This document shows, piece after piece, positions 30,671 through 37,775 of a DNA stretch of 37,775 nt (within the stretch, counting starts at the first letter, position 1; the number at the start of each line of letters is the position of its first letter). Both the position numbers and the translations under genes were made by a program. Source of the stretch: an uncultured Angelakisella sp. (lineage in GTDB: Bacteria > Bacillota > Clostridia > Oscillospirales > Ruminococcaceae); assembly GCA_910585525.1 (NCBI GenBank), contig CAJUFR010000015.1, positions 1 to 37,775 on the forward strand. Reading direction: 5' to 3'. Under the pieces are notes generated by a model. The model had not been told where the DNA came from and ran no database searches. It saw nothing but the letters and a program-made list of their open reading frames with translations.

Positions 30671-31953
30671 ACCTCCAGGGTCCGCCGCCGCACCACCCGC
30701 CAAAGCGCTACCACGGCGATGAGGTTGGGCACCATCATCGCCCCGTTAAGGAGGTCGGACAGCCCCCAGACCAAAGTGAGCCGTGCCGGGGCCGCCAGCA
30801 CCATCACCGCCAGGTAGCAAAGGCGGTAGGCCGTCACCGCCCCCCGCCGCTCCCCAAGGAGCCAGCCCACTGCCCGCTCCCCGTAGTACCCCCACCCCAG
30901 CACGGTGGAGAAGGCGAAGAAGAGGATAGAAAGGCTCACCACCCAGCCCCCCGCCGGGCCCAGGGCCTGGGCGAACACCGCCGAGGTCAGCGCCGCCCCG
31001 TCCAGCCCCGACCGCCACAGGTCCCCGCTGGAAAGGATGATCAGCCCGGTGAAGCCGCACATCACCACCGTGTCGATAAAGACCTCAAAGATGCCCCAGC
31101 AGCCCTGCTGCACCGGGCCCTCCGCCGCTGCCCCGGCGTGGGCCATAGGGGCGGAACCCAGCCCGGCCTCGTTGGTGAACACCCCACGGGCCACCCCGTA
31201 GTGCACCGCCTGGCGCACCGTGTACCCCGCCACGCCCCCCGCCGCCGCCCCCGGGGCGAAGGCGCACCGGAGGATGAGCCCCAGGGCCTCCGGCAGCATG
31301 GCGGCGTTTTTGACCAGCACCAGCCCTCCCGCCCCCAGGTAAAAGACCGCCATCAGCGGCACAAAGGCCTGGGCAAAGGCCCCGATACGCCGCAGCCCCC
31401 CCATCATCACCAGCCCCGCCGCCAGGGCCATTACCACCCCGGTGGCCAGGGGCGGGATGGAAAAGTCCCGGGCCATGGCCTGGGCCACCGCCCCCACCTG
31501 GGTGGCGTTGCCGATGCCGAAGGAGGCCAGCACGCAGAGGACGCAGAACACCCCCGCCAAAAAGGGCATCCCCAGCCCCCGGTCCATGTAGTCCATGGGA
31601 CCCCCCTGCCAGCGGCCGTCCCGGCCCCGGGTGCGGTACTCCACCGCCAGCAGCACCTCGGCGTATTTGGTGGCCATTCCCAGCAGGGCGGAGCACCACA
31701 TCCAGAACACCGCCCCCGGCCCCCCGGCCACGATGGCGGTGGCCACCCCGGCGATGTTGCCGGTGCCCAGCGTCCCCGCCAGGGCGGTGGAGACCGCCTG
31801 GAACGGGGTGATGCCGTCCCGACCCCGTCTCCGGCGACCTCCGGGGAGAAGGCTCCCCAGGGTGCACCGCAGCACCAGCCCCGCCCGGCGCGCCGGGAAG
31901 AACCCTGTCACCGCCGACAGCCACAGCCCCGCCCCCACCAAAAGCAGCTCCAT
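30667..31953 (-). CDS. AGCS family sodium:amino-acid (alanine/glycine) symporter
   Basis: Sodium-coupled uptake of alanine or glycine across the cytoplasmic membrane. The 428-aa product has about 9-10 membrane segments and family motifs GTLGTGNIAGVATAIVAGGPGAVFWMW (about 61-87), KYAEVLLAVEYR, GGPMDYMDRGLG, FGIGNATQ, VFTNEAGLGSAPMAHA (about 262-277) and GWGYYGERAVGWLLG. It is slightly shorter than most (450-480) at both ends. ATG 31953 has AAAGGGGG upstream; the frame stays open to 32244 without a better start. Its leader contains a terminator-like hairpin. Confidence 0.93.
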   Translation of the reverse strand: MELLLVGAGLWLSAVTGFFPARRAGLVLRCTLGSLLPGGRRRRGRDGITPFQAVSTALAGTLGTGNIAGVATAIVAGGPGAVFWMWCSALLGMATKYAEVLLAVEYRTRGRDGRWQGGPMDYMDRGLGMPFLAGVFCVLCVLASFGIGNATQVGAVAQAMARDFSIPPLATGVVMALAAGLVMMGGLRRIGAFAQAFVPLMAVFYLGAGGLVLVKNAAMLPEALGLILRCAFAPGAAAGGVAGYTVRQAVHYGVARGVFTNEAGLGSAPMAHAGAAAEGPVQQGCWGIFEVFIDTVVMCGFTGLIILSSGDLWRSGLDGAALTSAVFAQALGPAGGWVVSLSILFFAFSTVLGWGYYGERAVGWLLGERRGAVTAYRLCYLAVMVLAAPARLTLVWGLSDLLNGAMMVPNLIAVVALWRVVRRRTLEV

Positions 31954-32267
31954 CCCGCCGCCCCCTTTCCCCGTTGGTATAAGGGTATGGCCGGGATGTC
32001 GAAAAGATTCAGACACCACCAGAAAGGCCCAGGTCATACGACCTGGGCCCTTCCAGAAGATTAAAATTTTACAAAGATTATTGAGATTCCCCTGGAGAGT
32101 GGGGAGGAGGTTTCCTTTGTTTTTCGTTTCCTTTGGTGTGTCTTTATTATACCCCGGGAACGGCCGCCGATTCATCCTTTTTTGGTTAAAGGTCTGTAAC
32201 AAAGGAGTTACTCGTGGACGAGCCGTGATTACATTCTGTATCATTTCAGCAAATACTCCCTTGCCCC
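31954..32267 (-). promoter_or_regulatory. gene-free leader of the AGCS symporter with terminator-like hairpin
   Basis: On the minus strand a -10 TATAAT lies at 32151-32146 (poor -35), followed by a purine-rich leader with two AAAGGAAAC copies. A strong stem, GGCCCAGGTC-GTAT-GACCTGGGCC, then TTTCT, lies at 32028-32056. It could be an attenuator for the symporter, or simply the terminator of the upstream secreted-protein gene. I do not recognise a known riboswitch; no gene is seen. Confidence 0.45.
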
Positions 32268-32642
32268 CTAGCTGATATAGTCCTCGATGAGCCGGGTCAA
32301 CTCCTCGTAGGTGTCCACCCGGATGCCCTGGCGGAGCAGCTGCTGGTCGGCGTCGGGGAGGGTGCGGACAAAGATATCAAAGATCATCTCCGGCTCCCGG
32401 GTGTCGGGGGAGAGCACCGACACCCTGCCGTTGTACTCCCCCAGCAGATACCCCGCCGCTACTTCTTCCTCCGGCGGCTCCTCCTGGGATTCCTCCAAAG
32501 AGCCGGGGCCGTCCTGGGGCAGTTCCTCCACCAGCAGCTGAGGGGCGGCGGCAGCGTCCACCCGTGGCAGCACCGCCAGCCCCACCCCGGCGGCGATGGC
32601 GGCGGAGATCATAACAACAGTGGTGACCAGTCGCTTGAGCAT
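32268..32642 (-). CDS. small exported protein with BofC-C-terminal-like domain
   Basis: A 124-aa protein with an N-terminal signal or anchor (MLKRLVTTVVMISAAIAAGVGLAVL), then a Glu/Pro-rich linker (about 38-62), then a compact domain of about 60 residues: YLLGEYNGRVSVLSPDTREPEMIFDIFVRTLPDADQQLLRQGI. This pattern (YxLxEYxGxxxVF) recurs in small Clostridial proteins related to the C-terminal domain of BofC, the sporulation signalling regulator. The assignment is by eye and the role is unknown. RBS GGGAGG precedes ATG 32642. Head-to-head with the PBP gene. Confidence 0.75.
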   Translation of the reverse strand: MLKRLVTTVVMISAAIAAGVGLAVLPRVDAAAAPQLLVEELPQDGPGSLEESQEEPPEEEVAAGYLLGEYNGRVSVLSPDTREPEMIFDIFVRTLPDADQQLLRQGIRVDTYEELTRLIEDYIS

Positions 32643-32765
32643 AGCATCACACCTCCCGAAAGTTTTTTACAGTGCTAGGATTGACAAAAAACGTGGCGCC
32701 CATACAAGGGCGGGGGAGACGAAAAAACAAACATTCAAAAAAAGGTAACACTTCCCATGCAAAGT

Positions 32766-32775
32766 ATGCTATAAT
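32766..32775 (+). promoter_or_regulatory. extended -10 promoter of the PBP gene
   Basis: TGCTATAAT (TGn-TATAAT, TATAAT at 32770-32775) without a good -35. Confidence 0.5.
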
Positions 32776-32832
32776 AAGCAAGACTGGATTTTGCCCCCTC
32801 ACCTTGACCAAACAAAGGAGGTTTGGCTGGTT

Positions 32833-35190
32833 ATGAAAGAGTATGACAGAGAGCCGGAACGGCCCCGCCGGGAGCGGGACGGGAGGGCTCCTGACCGCAA
32901 GAACGGCGGGCGGAAGAAAAAGAAAAAGACCGCCTGGATCGGCCATATCCTGCGCCCCATCGGGGCGTTGATCTGCCTGGGCATCATCGCCGGCTGCGTC
33001 CTGGCCTGCTACCTCACCATCTACGCCTTCGACATGCTGGAGGACGAGCAGTACATCCTGGACCTGGACGCCAAAAAGCTGGAGTACACCACCTTCATGT
33101 ACGCCCAGGACACAGCCACCCAGGAGTGGTTCGAACTCCAGCGCCTTTCCTCCGAAAACGGCAACCGCATCTGGGTGGACTTTGACCAGCTGCCGGAGAC
33201 GCTGCTGGATACCATCGTCGCCGTGGAGGACAAGCGGTACTGGGAGCACAACGGCGTGGACTGGGTCACCACCATCAAGGCCACCGTGAACCTGATCGGC
33301 CACAAGTTCCACATCCCCTTCCTCACCTTCTACGACAACACCCCCGGCGCTTCCACCATCACCCAGCAGGTGACCCGGAACATCACCGAGGATAAGGACG
33401 TGGACGTGATGCGCAAGGCCCGGGAGATCGTCCGGGCCCTGAAGCTGGAGCGGAGGTACTCCAAGGATCAGATCATCGAGACCTATCTGAACCTGGTCTC
33501 CTTCGGCAACAACGTCTATGGCATCCAGGCCGCGGCCAACCTCTACTTCGATAAGGACGTCAGCGAACTGTCGGTGGCCGAGTGCGCCTCCATCGTGGGC
33601 ATTACCAAGGACCCCACCTATTATAACCCCTTCTATAACACCGAGAAGAACAAGGGGCTGGAAAACAACCTGAAGCGCAAGGACGACATCCTCTTCCTGA
33701 TGCACGAGCAGGGCAAACTCACCGATAAGGAGTACGAGACCGAACTGGACCGGGAACTGGTCTTTGCCGACGCCAACAAGCAGAAGCTGATCAGCTACGA
33801 CCAAAGCTACTTTGTGGACTACGCCATCGAGTGCGTCATCAACGACCTGGCCGCCAAGGAGGGCTGCACCTACCGGGAGGCGGAGGCGATGCTCCTTTCC
33901 GGCGGCTACCGTATCTACACCACCGTGGATACCCGTGTCCAGCAGATGCTGGACGAGGTGTACGAGACCTACGAGTTCCCCACCGTCCTTAACGAGGAAA
34001 AACCCCAGTCCGCCTTTGTCATTACCGACCCGGGCGGCAAGATCATCGCCCTGCGGGGCGGCACCGGCAAGAAGGAGGGGGCCCGCATCTGGAACCGGGC
34101 CACTGATACCACCCGGCAGCCCGGCTCCACCATCAAGCCCATCACCTCCTACGCCCTGGCGGTGCAGCAGAACCTGGTGAACTTCTCCACCCTCATCGAG
34201 GATAAGCAGGTGGTCATCAAAACCGAAGGCCAGCCCGACTGGACCCCCGGCAACTTCTACGGCCACTTCAAGGGCTTCATGACGGTGAGCGAGGCCATCC
34301 AGCGTTCCTGTAACATGATCCCGGTGCAGCTGGTGCAGATGCTCACCCCCCGGGCCTGCTGGAACTTCCTCCACGATACCCTCAATGTCCAGAGCCTGGT
34401 GGAATCGGATATCGCCTACAGCCCCATGTCGCTGGGTTCCCTTACCAACGGCATCACCCCCCTGGATATGGCCGGGGCCTACCAGATGTACGCCAACGGC
34501 GGCATGCGCACCCAGCCCTATTGCTACACCCGTGTCCTGGACAGCCGGGGCAACGTGGTGCTGGAAAACCGCCGCGCCCCCCAGCGTGTCCTGGACTACG
34601 ACACCGCCACCGTGATGAACAAACTGCTGCAGCGGGTGACCAACGCCGCCCCCGGCACCGGCACCCCCGCCAACCTGGGGGCGCTGAATATCCCGGTGGC
34701 CGGCAAGACCGGCACCACCGATGACGACGTGGACCAGTGGTTCGTAGGGGTCACCCCATACTATGTGGGGGTCTGCTGGGTGGGTTATGATGACCAGTTC
34801 CGGCGGGACGACGAGGGCAACCTCCTTTACGACGGCTACGGCCGCAAGATACCCAACACCGTCCGCTACAGCCAGTACCCGCCCCCCCTCCTCTGGAAGG
34901 AAGTGATGATGAAGGTCCACGAGGGCCTGGAGCCCAAGGACTTCGCCGGCTCCTCCAGTGTCATCGCCCTCAAATATTGCGCCCTGACCGGCTACGCCGC
35001 CACCCCCCAGTGCGAAAACGCCTTTACCGGCTGGTATAAAAACGAGAACATCCCCAGCGCCTGCCCCTACCACACCGGCGTCAACGAGGAAGTCCCCCTG
35101 GTGGGCTACCGCACCCCCACCGAACCCGAGTTCCCGGAGGACGAGGACGACCGTGACCGTGACGATGATGATGACGATTGGGACGACTAA
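32833..35190 (+). CDS. class A penicillin-binding protein (PBP1A type)
   Basis: Bifunctional peptidoglycan glycosyltransferase/transpeptidase. ATG 32833 follows AAAGGAGG by about 11 bases. The 785-aa product has a basic cytoplasmic tail (KNGGRKKKKKTAW) and one membrane anchor (about 43-65). The GT51 domain holds catalytic E132 in AVEDKRYWEHNGVDW, and GASTITQQVTRN (172-183). The transpeptidase domain has S432-T-I-K435 (RQPGSTIKPI), SCN (492-494) and KTG (625-627, AGKTGTTDDDVDQWFVG). It ends in a strongly acidic tail (about 768-785) with a run of Asp. A strong terminator follows. The tail may be a surface-charge or partner site; its role is unknown. Confidence 0.96.
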   Translation: MKEYDREPERPRRERDGRAPDRKNGGRKKKKKTAWIGHILRPIGALICLGIIAGCVLACYLTIYAFDMLEDEQYILDLDAKKLEYTTFMYAQDTATQEWFELQRLSSENGNRIWVDFDQLPETLLDTIVAVEDKRYWEHNGVDWVTTIKATVNLIGHKFHIPFLTFYDNTPGASTITQQVTRNITEDKDVDVMRKAREIVRALKLERRYSKDQIIETYLNLVSFGNNVYGIQAAANLYFDKDVSELSVAECASIVGITKDPTYYNPFYNTEKNKGLENNLKRKDDILFLMHEQGKLTDKEYETELDRELVFADANKQKLISYDQSYFVDYAIECVINDLAAKEGCTYREAEAMLLSGGYRIYTTVDTRVQQMLDEVYETYEFPTVLNEEKPQSAFVITDPGGKIIALRGGTGKKEGARIWNRATDTTRQPGSTIKPITSYALAVQQNLVNFSTLIEDKQVVIKTEGQPDWTPGNFYGHFKGFMTVSEAIQRSCNMIPVQLVQMLTPRACWNFLHDTLNVQSLVESDIAYSPMSLGSLTNGITPLDMAGAYQMYANGGMRTQPYCYTRVLDSRGNVVLENRRAPQRVLDYDTATVMNKLLQRVTNAAPGTGTPANLGALNIPVAGKTGTTDDDVDQWFVGVTPYYVGVCWVGYDDQFRRDDEGNLLYDGYGRKIPNTVRYSQYPPPLLWKEVMMKVHEGLEPKDFAGSSSVIALKYCALTGYAATPQCENAFTGWYKNENIPSACPYHTGVNEEVPLVGYRTPTEPEFPEDEDDRDRDDDDDDWDD

Positions 35191-35234
35191 AAGAGACCCC
35201 CGCGCCCTCAAAAAAGGCGCGGGGGGTTTCTCTT
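35191..35234. terminator. bidirectional terminator between PBP and metAA
   Basis: Stem AGAGACCCCCGCGCC / GGCGCGGGGGGTTTCTCT with an A-rich loop and flanking T/A tracts; serves both convergent genes. Confidence 0.85.
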
Positions 35235-35247
35235 GGATCAATCTCTC

Positions 35248-36168
35248 TCAAAAGGCGGTCAGCGTCGCCAGGTCGTATGGGGTATCCTGGTAAACGTGGT
35301 TCAGCCAGTTGACATAAAGAAGGTTGGCGTGGCCCCGCCACCGGAAGAGAGGCGGTTTTTCCGGGTCGTCCCCCGGGTAGTATCCCGCCGGCGGGGCGAT
35401 GGGCAGCCCCTTGTCCCGGTCCCGGCGGTACTCCTCCCCCAGGGTGCCCCGGTCGTACTCCGAGTGGCCGGTGACGAACACCTGCCGCCCGTCCCGCCTG
35501 GCGGCGATGTACAGCCCCGCCTGGGGGGAATCGGACAGCACCTCCAGCGGAGGGCAGCGGCGGACCTCCTCCAGGGCCACCGTGGTGTGGCGGGAGTGGG
35601 GGGCCAAAAAGACCTCGTCGAACCCCCGGGTGAGGGGGTGATCGGGCTGGAGGACACGGTGGGGGAACACCCCGAATAGCTTTTCCTCCAGCAGCCGCTT
35701 CTGGATGCCATAGTGGTAGAACAGCCCCGCCTGGGCCCCCCAGCAGATGTGGAAGGTGCAGTAGACGTGGGTCTTGCTCCACTCCATGATGTCCCGCAGT
35801 TCCTCCCAGTAGTCCACCTCCCCAAAGGGCAGCTGCTCCACCGGCGCCCCGGTGATAATGAGCCCGTCATACCGCAGCGCTTTTATCTCCCCAAAGGGCC
35901 GGTAGAAGTGGAGAAGATGCTCCGGGGCGGTGTTTTTGGACCGGTGGCCGGAGACCTGCATCAGGTCGATATCCACCTGGAGAGGGGAGTTGCCCAGCAG
36001 CCGCAGCAGCTGCGTTTCGGTCTCGATCTTTTTGGGCATCAGGTTCAGGATGGCGATGCGCAGCGGCCGGATATCCTGGTGGACCGCCCGTCCCTCCTTC
36101 ATAATAAAGATGTTCTCCCGCTCCAGCACCGAGGCGGCGGGGAGGTCGTTGGGGATACGGATGGGCAT
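35248..36168 (-). CDS. metAA: homoserine O-acetyltransferase (MetA family)
   Basis: Activates homoserine for methionine synthesis. ATG 36168 is chosen for GGGAGG 7 bases upstream; 306 aa, the family's usual length. It starts MPIRIPNDLPAASVLERENI. Catalytic residues are C142 (FHICWGAQAG), H235 and E237 (VTGHSEYD). Residue 111 is glutamate (TGAPVEQLPF), which in B. cereus MetA determines acetyl-CoA use, whereas succinyl-CoA enzymes carry glycine. The name 'succinyltransferase' would therefore be misleading. Promoter at 36203-36231. It is part of methionine synthesis together with the metF/metH genes elsewhere in the window. Confidence 0.95.
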   Translation of the reverse strand: MPIRIPNDLPAASVLERENIFIMKEGRAVHQDIRPLRIAILNLMPKKIETETQLLRLLGNSPLQVDIDLMQVSGHRSKNTAPEHLLHFYRPFGEIKALRYDGLIITGAPVEQLPFGEVDYWEELRDIMEWSKTHVYCTFHICWGAQAGLFYHYGIQKRLLEEKLFGVFPHRVLQPDHPLTRGFDEVFLAPHSRHTTVALEEVRRCPPLEVLSDSPQAGLYIAARRDGRQVFVTGHSEYDRGTLGEEYRRDRDKGLPIAPPAGYYPGDDPEKPPLFRWRGHANLLYVNWLNHVYQDTPYDLATLTAF

Positions 36169-36202
36169 AAGGGAGCCTCCCTGTGTTGTGGTTTGTGGTA
36201 CC

Positions 36203-36231
36203 AGTATAAGGGAAAACAGGGGCAAAAGCAA
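36203..36231 (-). promoter_or_regulatory. metAA promoter
   Basis: Minus strand: -35 TTGCTT (36231-36226), 17-bp spacer, -10 TATACT (36208-36203). No SAM riboswitch fold recognised between it and the gene. Confidence 0.6.
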
Positions 36232-36335
36232 GCAGGAGGGCTTTTTCCGTTGCATCCCTCCCCGATACATGTTACAATAAATACCACGATATCCCTGGAA
36301 AGACTCAACTGATATATAAATAGGTGGTGTGCCCA

Positions 36336-37616
36336 TTGAAGAAAAAACAAAGGCTGCTGTCCCTCGCCCTCTGCGCCGCCCTGGTCCTCCTTTCCGCCTG
36401 CCAGAGCGCCCTGGCCCCTTCCTCGGCCCCGGAGCCGCCTCCCGCCCCGCCCTCCCAGGAGAGCCCCGCCCCGGAGCCCCCCTCCTCGGAGAGCCAGCCC
36501 CCGGTGTACGTCCTCCCGGAGGACACTACCCAGTTGACAGTGCCCCTCCAGATGACCGAGCCATGGGGAGATGTTTACCCCTCCGGTGACCTGGAATACA
36601 CCACCCAGGCGGAAGTGGACCTCTGCCGCCAGTGGCTGTGTGACCTGAAGGCCGGGGACATTACGGCGCTGTATGGAGTCACGATACCCCTGGACCACTA
36701 CTGGACCGGGGAGATGAGCCCGGAGGACAGCCGGAAGGTGACGGACCTGCTGCGGTCCATCGCCCCGGACCTGGCCCCCTTGGAAGGGGGAAATCCACCC
36801 ACCGGCGGCGGATGGGACGTTGCCATCCACACCGGAGACGAGGCGGTCACCCTGGGCTTCAACGGCGAGTGGGTCACCTTCTGGCATCAAGGGAAGGGGT
36901 ATATCTTCGATGGGACCGCCGCGCCGGTGATGGAAAGCTGTGGCGAGATCAAGGGGCTTTTGAGCAAGTACGCCAACACCGCCTCCCCCGTGACCGAGAC
37001 CTATTTCCCCGACGATGTGCAAAGCATCTACGCCCTGGACAAGGACGCTTATATTATGGCGAAGGTGGAGGACGGCTACGCCAACAGCAAAACCATCTGG
37101 GAGGGCCTGGAGAACCGCACACCCTCCGGCGGGGAGCCCAGCGGTTACGGTTATCTCATCTTTACCGATGAGGGCAAGGAGTATGTCTACCTGGAGGATG
37201 CCGATCAAGATGTAGGCCTCAACAAGGCTTGCCAGGCGGCGCTGATAGGCGGCCCCCTCCACCCCAGCTGGCTCATCCACATGACCCCGGAACGGATGGT
37301 CAGCGCCTACGGCGATATTTTTGAGGGCACCGTCCAATTTTCCACCCAGGAGGAGTTGCTGGCCCTGGCCAAGTTCCTCAAGACAGAAATGACGGTGAAG
37401 CCATATACCTCTGTCCATTCCGGGGCGACAAATTACGATACGCCTGCGGGGCTGATCAACATGAAGATCACCTTTGACAGCGGGGTGGAATACTATATAG
37501 GCGGCTTCGATACGGGGTTCGGTATTTACACCACCGACTTGGACACGGCCATCTATTATACAGTGGATGAGGATTTCGACGCAAAACTCAGGGCTTTCCT
37601 AAAGAAGTACCTGTGA
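36336..37616 (+). CDS. unrecognised lipoprotein with long Pro/Ser linker
   Basis: A 426-aa exported protein. TTG 36336 is preferred because it gives a standard lipoprotein signal (MKKKQRLLSLALCAALVLLSAC, lipobox LSAC) after an AGGTGG site; the GTG at 36324 would add four residues. After the lipid cysteine comes a low-complexity Pro/Ser/Glu linker (about 25-60), then a large extracellular part of about 360 residues. This part has repeated strand patterns (VTLGFNGEWVTFWHQGKGYIF; YYIGGFDTGFGIYTTDLDTAIYYT). I do not recognise the domain. It is divergent to metAA, with a short shared regulatory region. Confidence 0.85.
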   Translation: MKKKQRLLSLALCAALVLLSACQSALAPSSAPEPPPAPPSQESPAPEPPSSESQPPVYVLPEDTTQLTVPLQMTEPWGDVYPSGDLEYTTQAEVDLCRQWLCDLKAGDITALYGVTIPLDHYWTGEMSPEDSRKVTDLLRSIAPDLAPLEGGNPPTGGGWDVAIHTGDEAVTLGFNGEWVTFWHQGKGYIFDGTAAPVMESCGEIKGLLSKYANTASPVTETYFPDDVQSIYALDKDAYIMAKVEDGYANSKTIWEGLENRTPSGGEPSGYGYLIFTDEGKEYVYLEDADQDVGLNKACQAALIGGPLHPSWLIHMTPERMVSAYGDIFEGTVQFSTQEELLALAKFLKTEMTVKPYTSVHSGATNYDTPAGLINMKITFDSGVEYYIGGFDTGFGIYTTDLDTAIYYTVDEDFDAKLRAFLKKYL

Positions 37617-37708
37617 GCCATCCCCGCATATTCCGCCGGGGATGATACAGAATAAAGGCGGGTGTCCCCAGGCGCTGGAAAATTTTTTGAAAAAAATCAA
37701 AAAAGGTG

Positions 37709-37738
37709 TTGACAACCCCGTATAGGGTGTGGTATTAT
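37709..37738 (+). promoter_or_regulatory. strong promoter toward a gene beyond the right edge
   Basis: An AT-rich UP-like stretch (about 37680-37704), -35 TTGACA (37709-37714), 18-bp spacer, -10 TATTAT (37733-37738). The following GC-rich transcript start is not enough to identify the gene. A weak hairpin CATCCCC/GGGGATG (37619-37644) ends the preceding lipoprotein gene. Confidence 0.65.
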
Positions 37739-37775
37739 AACTAAGCTGTTTCGAGCCCGCCGGGCGAGGAACCGC

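Noticed and set aside
31960..32160. Glycine riboswitch before the AGCS gene
   Set aside because: No tandem aptamer core was recognisable on the minus strand; only one plain terminator-like stem.
31954..32244. N-terminal extension of the AGCS symporter up to 32244
   Set aside because: The frame is open but contains the leader hairpin and no family-like sequence; ATG 31953 starts directly with the first membrane segment after an AAAGGGGG site.
36169..36310. SAM riboswitch upstream of metAA (and of metF at 9186-9299)
   Set aside because: The leaders after the mapped-by-eye promoters are too short, and no SAM-aptamer-like motifs were found.
1..37775. CRISPR array, rRNA or tRNA genes
   Set aside because: No regularly spaced repeat array, no tRNA cloverleaf with CCA end or rRNA sequence seen on either strand.

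Overview
The window is about 34 kb of high-GC, low-repeat chromosome with a more AT-rich accessory segment at its left edge (1 to about 3.3 kb). The organism is most likely a high-GC Clostridia of the Oscillospiraceae type (Flavonifractor/Lawsonibacter-like gut Firmicutes). This is inferred from strong AGGAGG ribosome binding sites, sigma-A promoters with 17-bp spacers, and families such as DUF1836, DUF3796, BlaI/BlaR1, SIMPL lipoprotein, DUF4241 and a BofC-like protein. No rRNA, tRNA or CRISPR array was seen.

Layout. (1) 1-3350: remnant of a mobile or plasmid-like element. It holds an unrecognised AT-rich gene, a replication-initiator-like protein with two winged-helix domains and an iteron-like repeat cluster inside its coding sequence, and an IS200-type insertion sequence. 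The IS transposase has one in-frame stop, and its ribosome binding site is buried in a roughly 255-nt hairpin. Phased TTGGCGTA repeats lie at the border with the core chromosome. (2) 3397-9185 (minus): lysS, then the operon metF - stand-alone MetH activation protein - metH (MetH lacks its own activation domain). A palindromic MITE-like repeat sits between the last two genes. (3) 9300-13837: a DUF362 protein and a YiaK-type 3-dehydro-L-gulonate dehydrogenase (minus). Divergent to them, from an interleaved promoter pair, are a PPC/DUF296 protein and a degenerate sigma-54-activator-like regulator (plus). (4) 13842-15195: DUF1836 regulator and trmB. (5) 15220-18870: a BlaI/BlaR1-type sensor pair with twin operators, then an unrecognised gene and a DUF4241 gene under their own promoter. 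(6) 18885-24388: hydroxypyruvate/glyoxylate-reductase-type dehydrogenase, a decayed IclR/TIM-barrel pseudogene, allE, and an operon of threonine aldolase - M20 amidohydrolase - DUF5655. (7) 24497-29463: SIMPL lipoprotein, a second MITE copy, and an ABC importer (Crp/Fnr regulator, lipoprotein binding protein, permease, ATPase). Its operon is split by an opposite-strand DUF3796/XRE pair with its own palindromic operator. (8) 29503-37775: HD-domain protein, NTF2-like protein, AGCS amino-acid/sodium symporter, BofC-like secreted protein, class A penicillin-binding protein, MetAA, a lipoprotein, and a strong outward promoter at the right edge.

Functional themes: methionine synthesis (metF, metH and its activation protein, metAA, predicted to use acetyl-CoA), glyoxylate/hydroxy-acid and amino-acid metabolism (dehydrogenases, allE, threonine aldolase, AGCS), and envelope sensing and synthesis (BlaI/BlaR1, PBP). 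I found no convincing entirely new system. The most notable signals are the RBS-sequestering IS200 hairpin, the intragenic iterons, the two MITE copies whose ends form stop codons, the mosaic IclR/TIM-barrel pseudogene, and several well-defined operator/promoter architectures.
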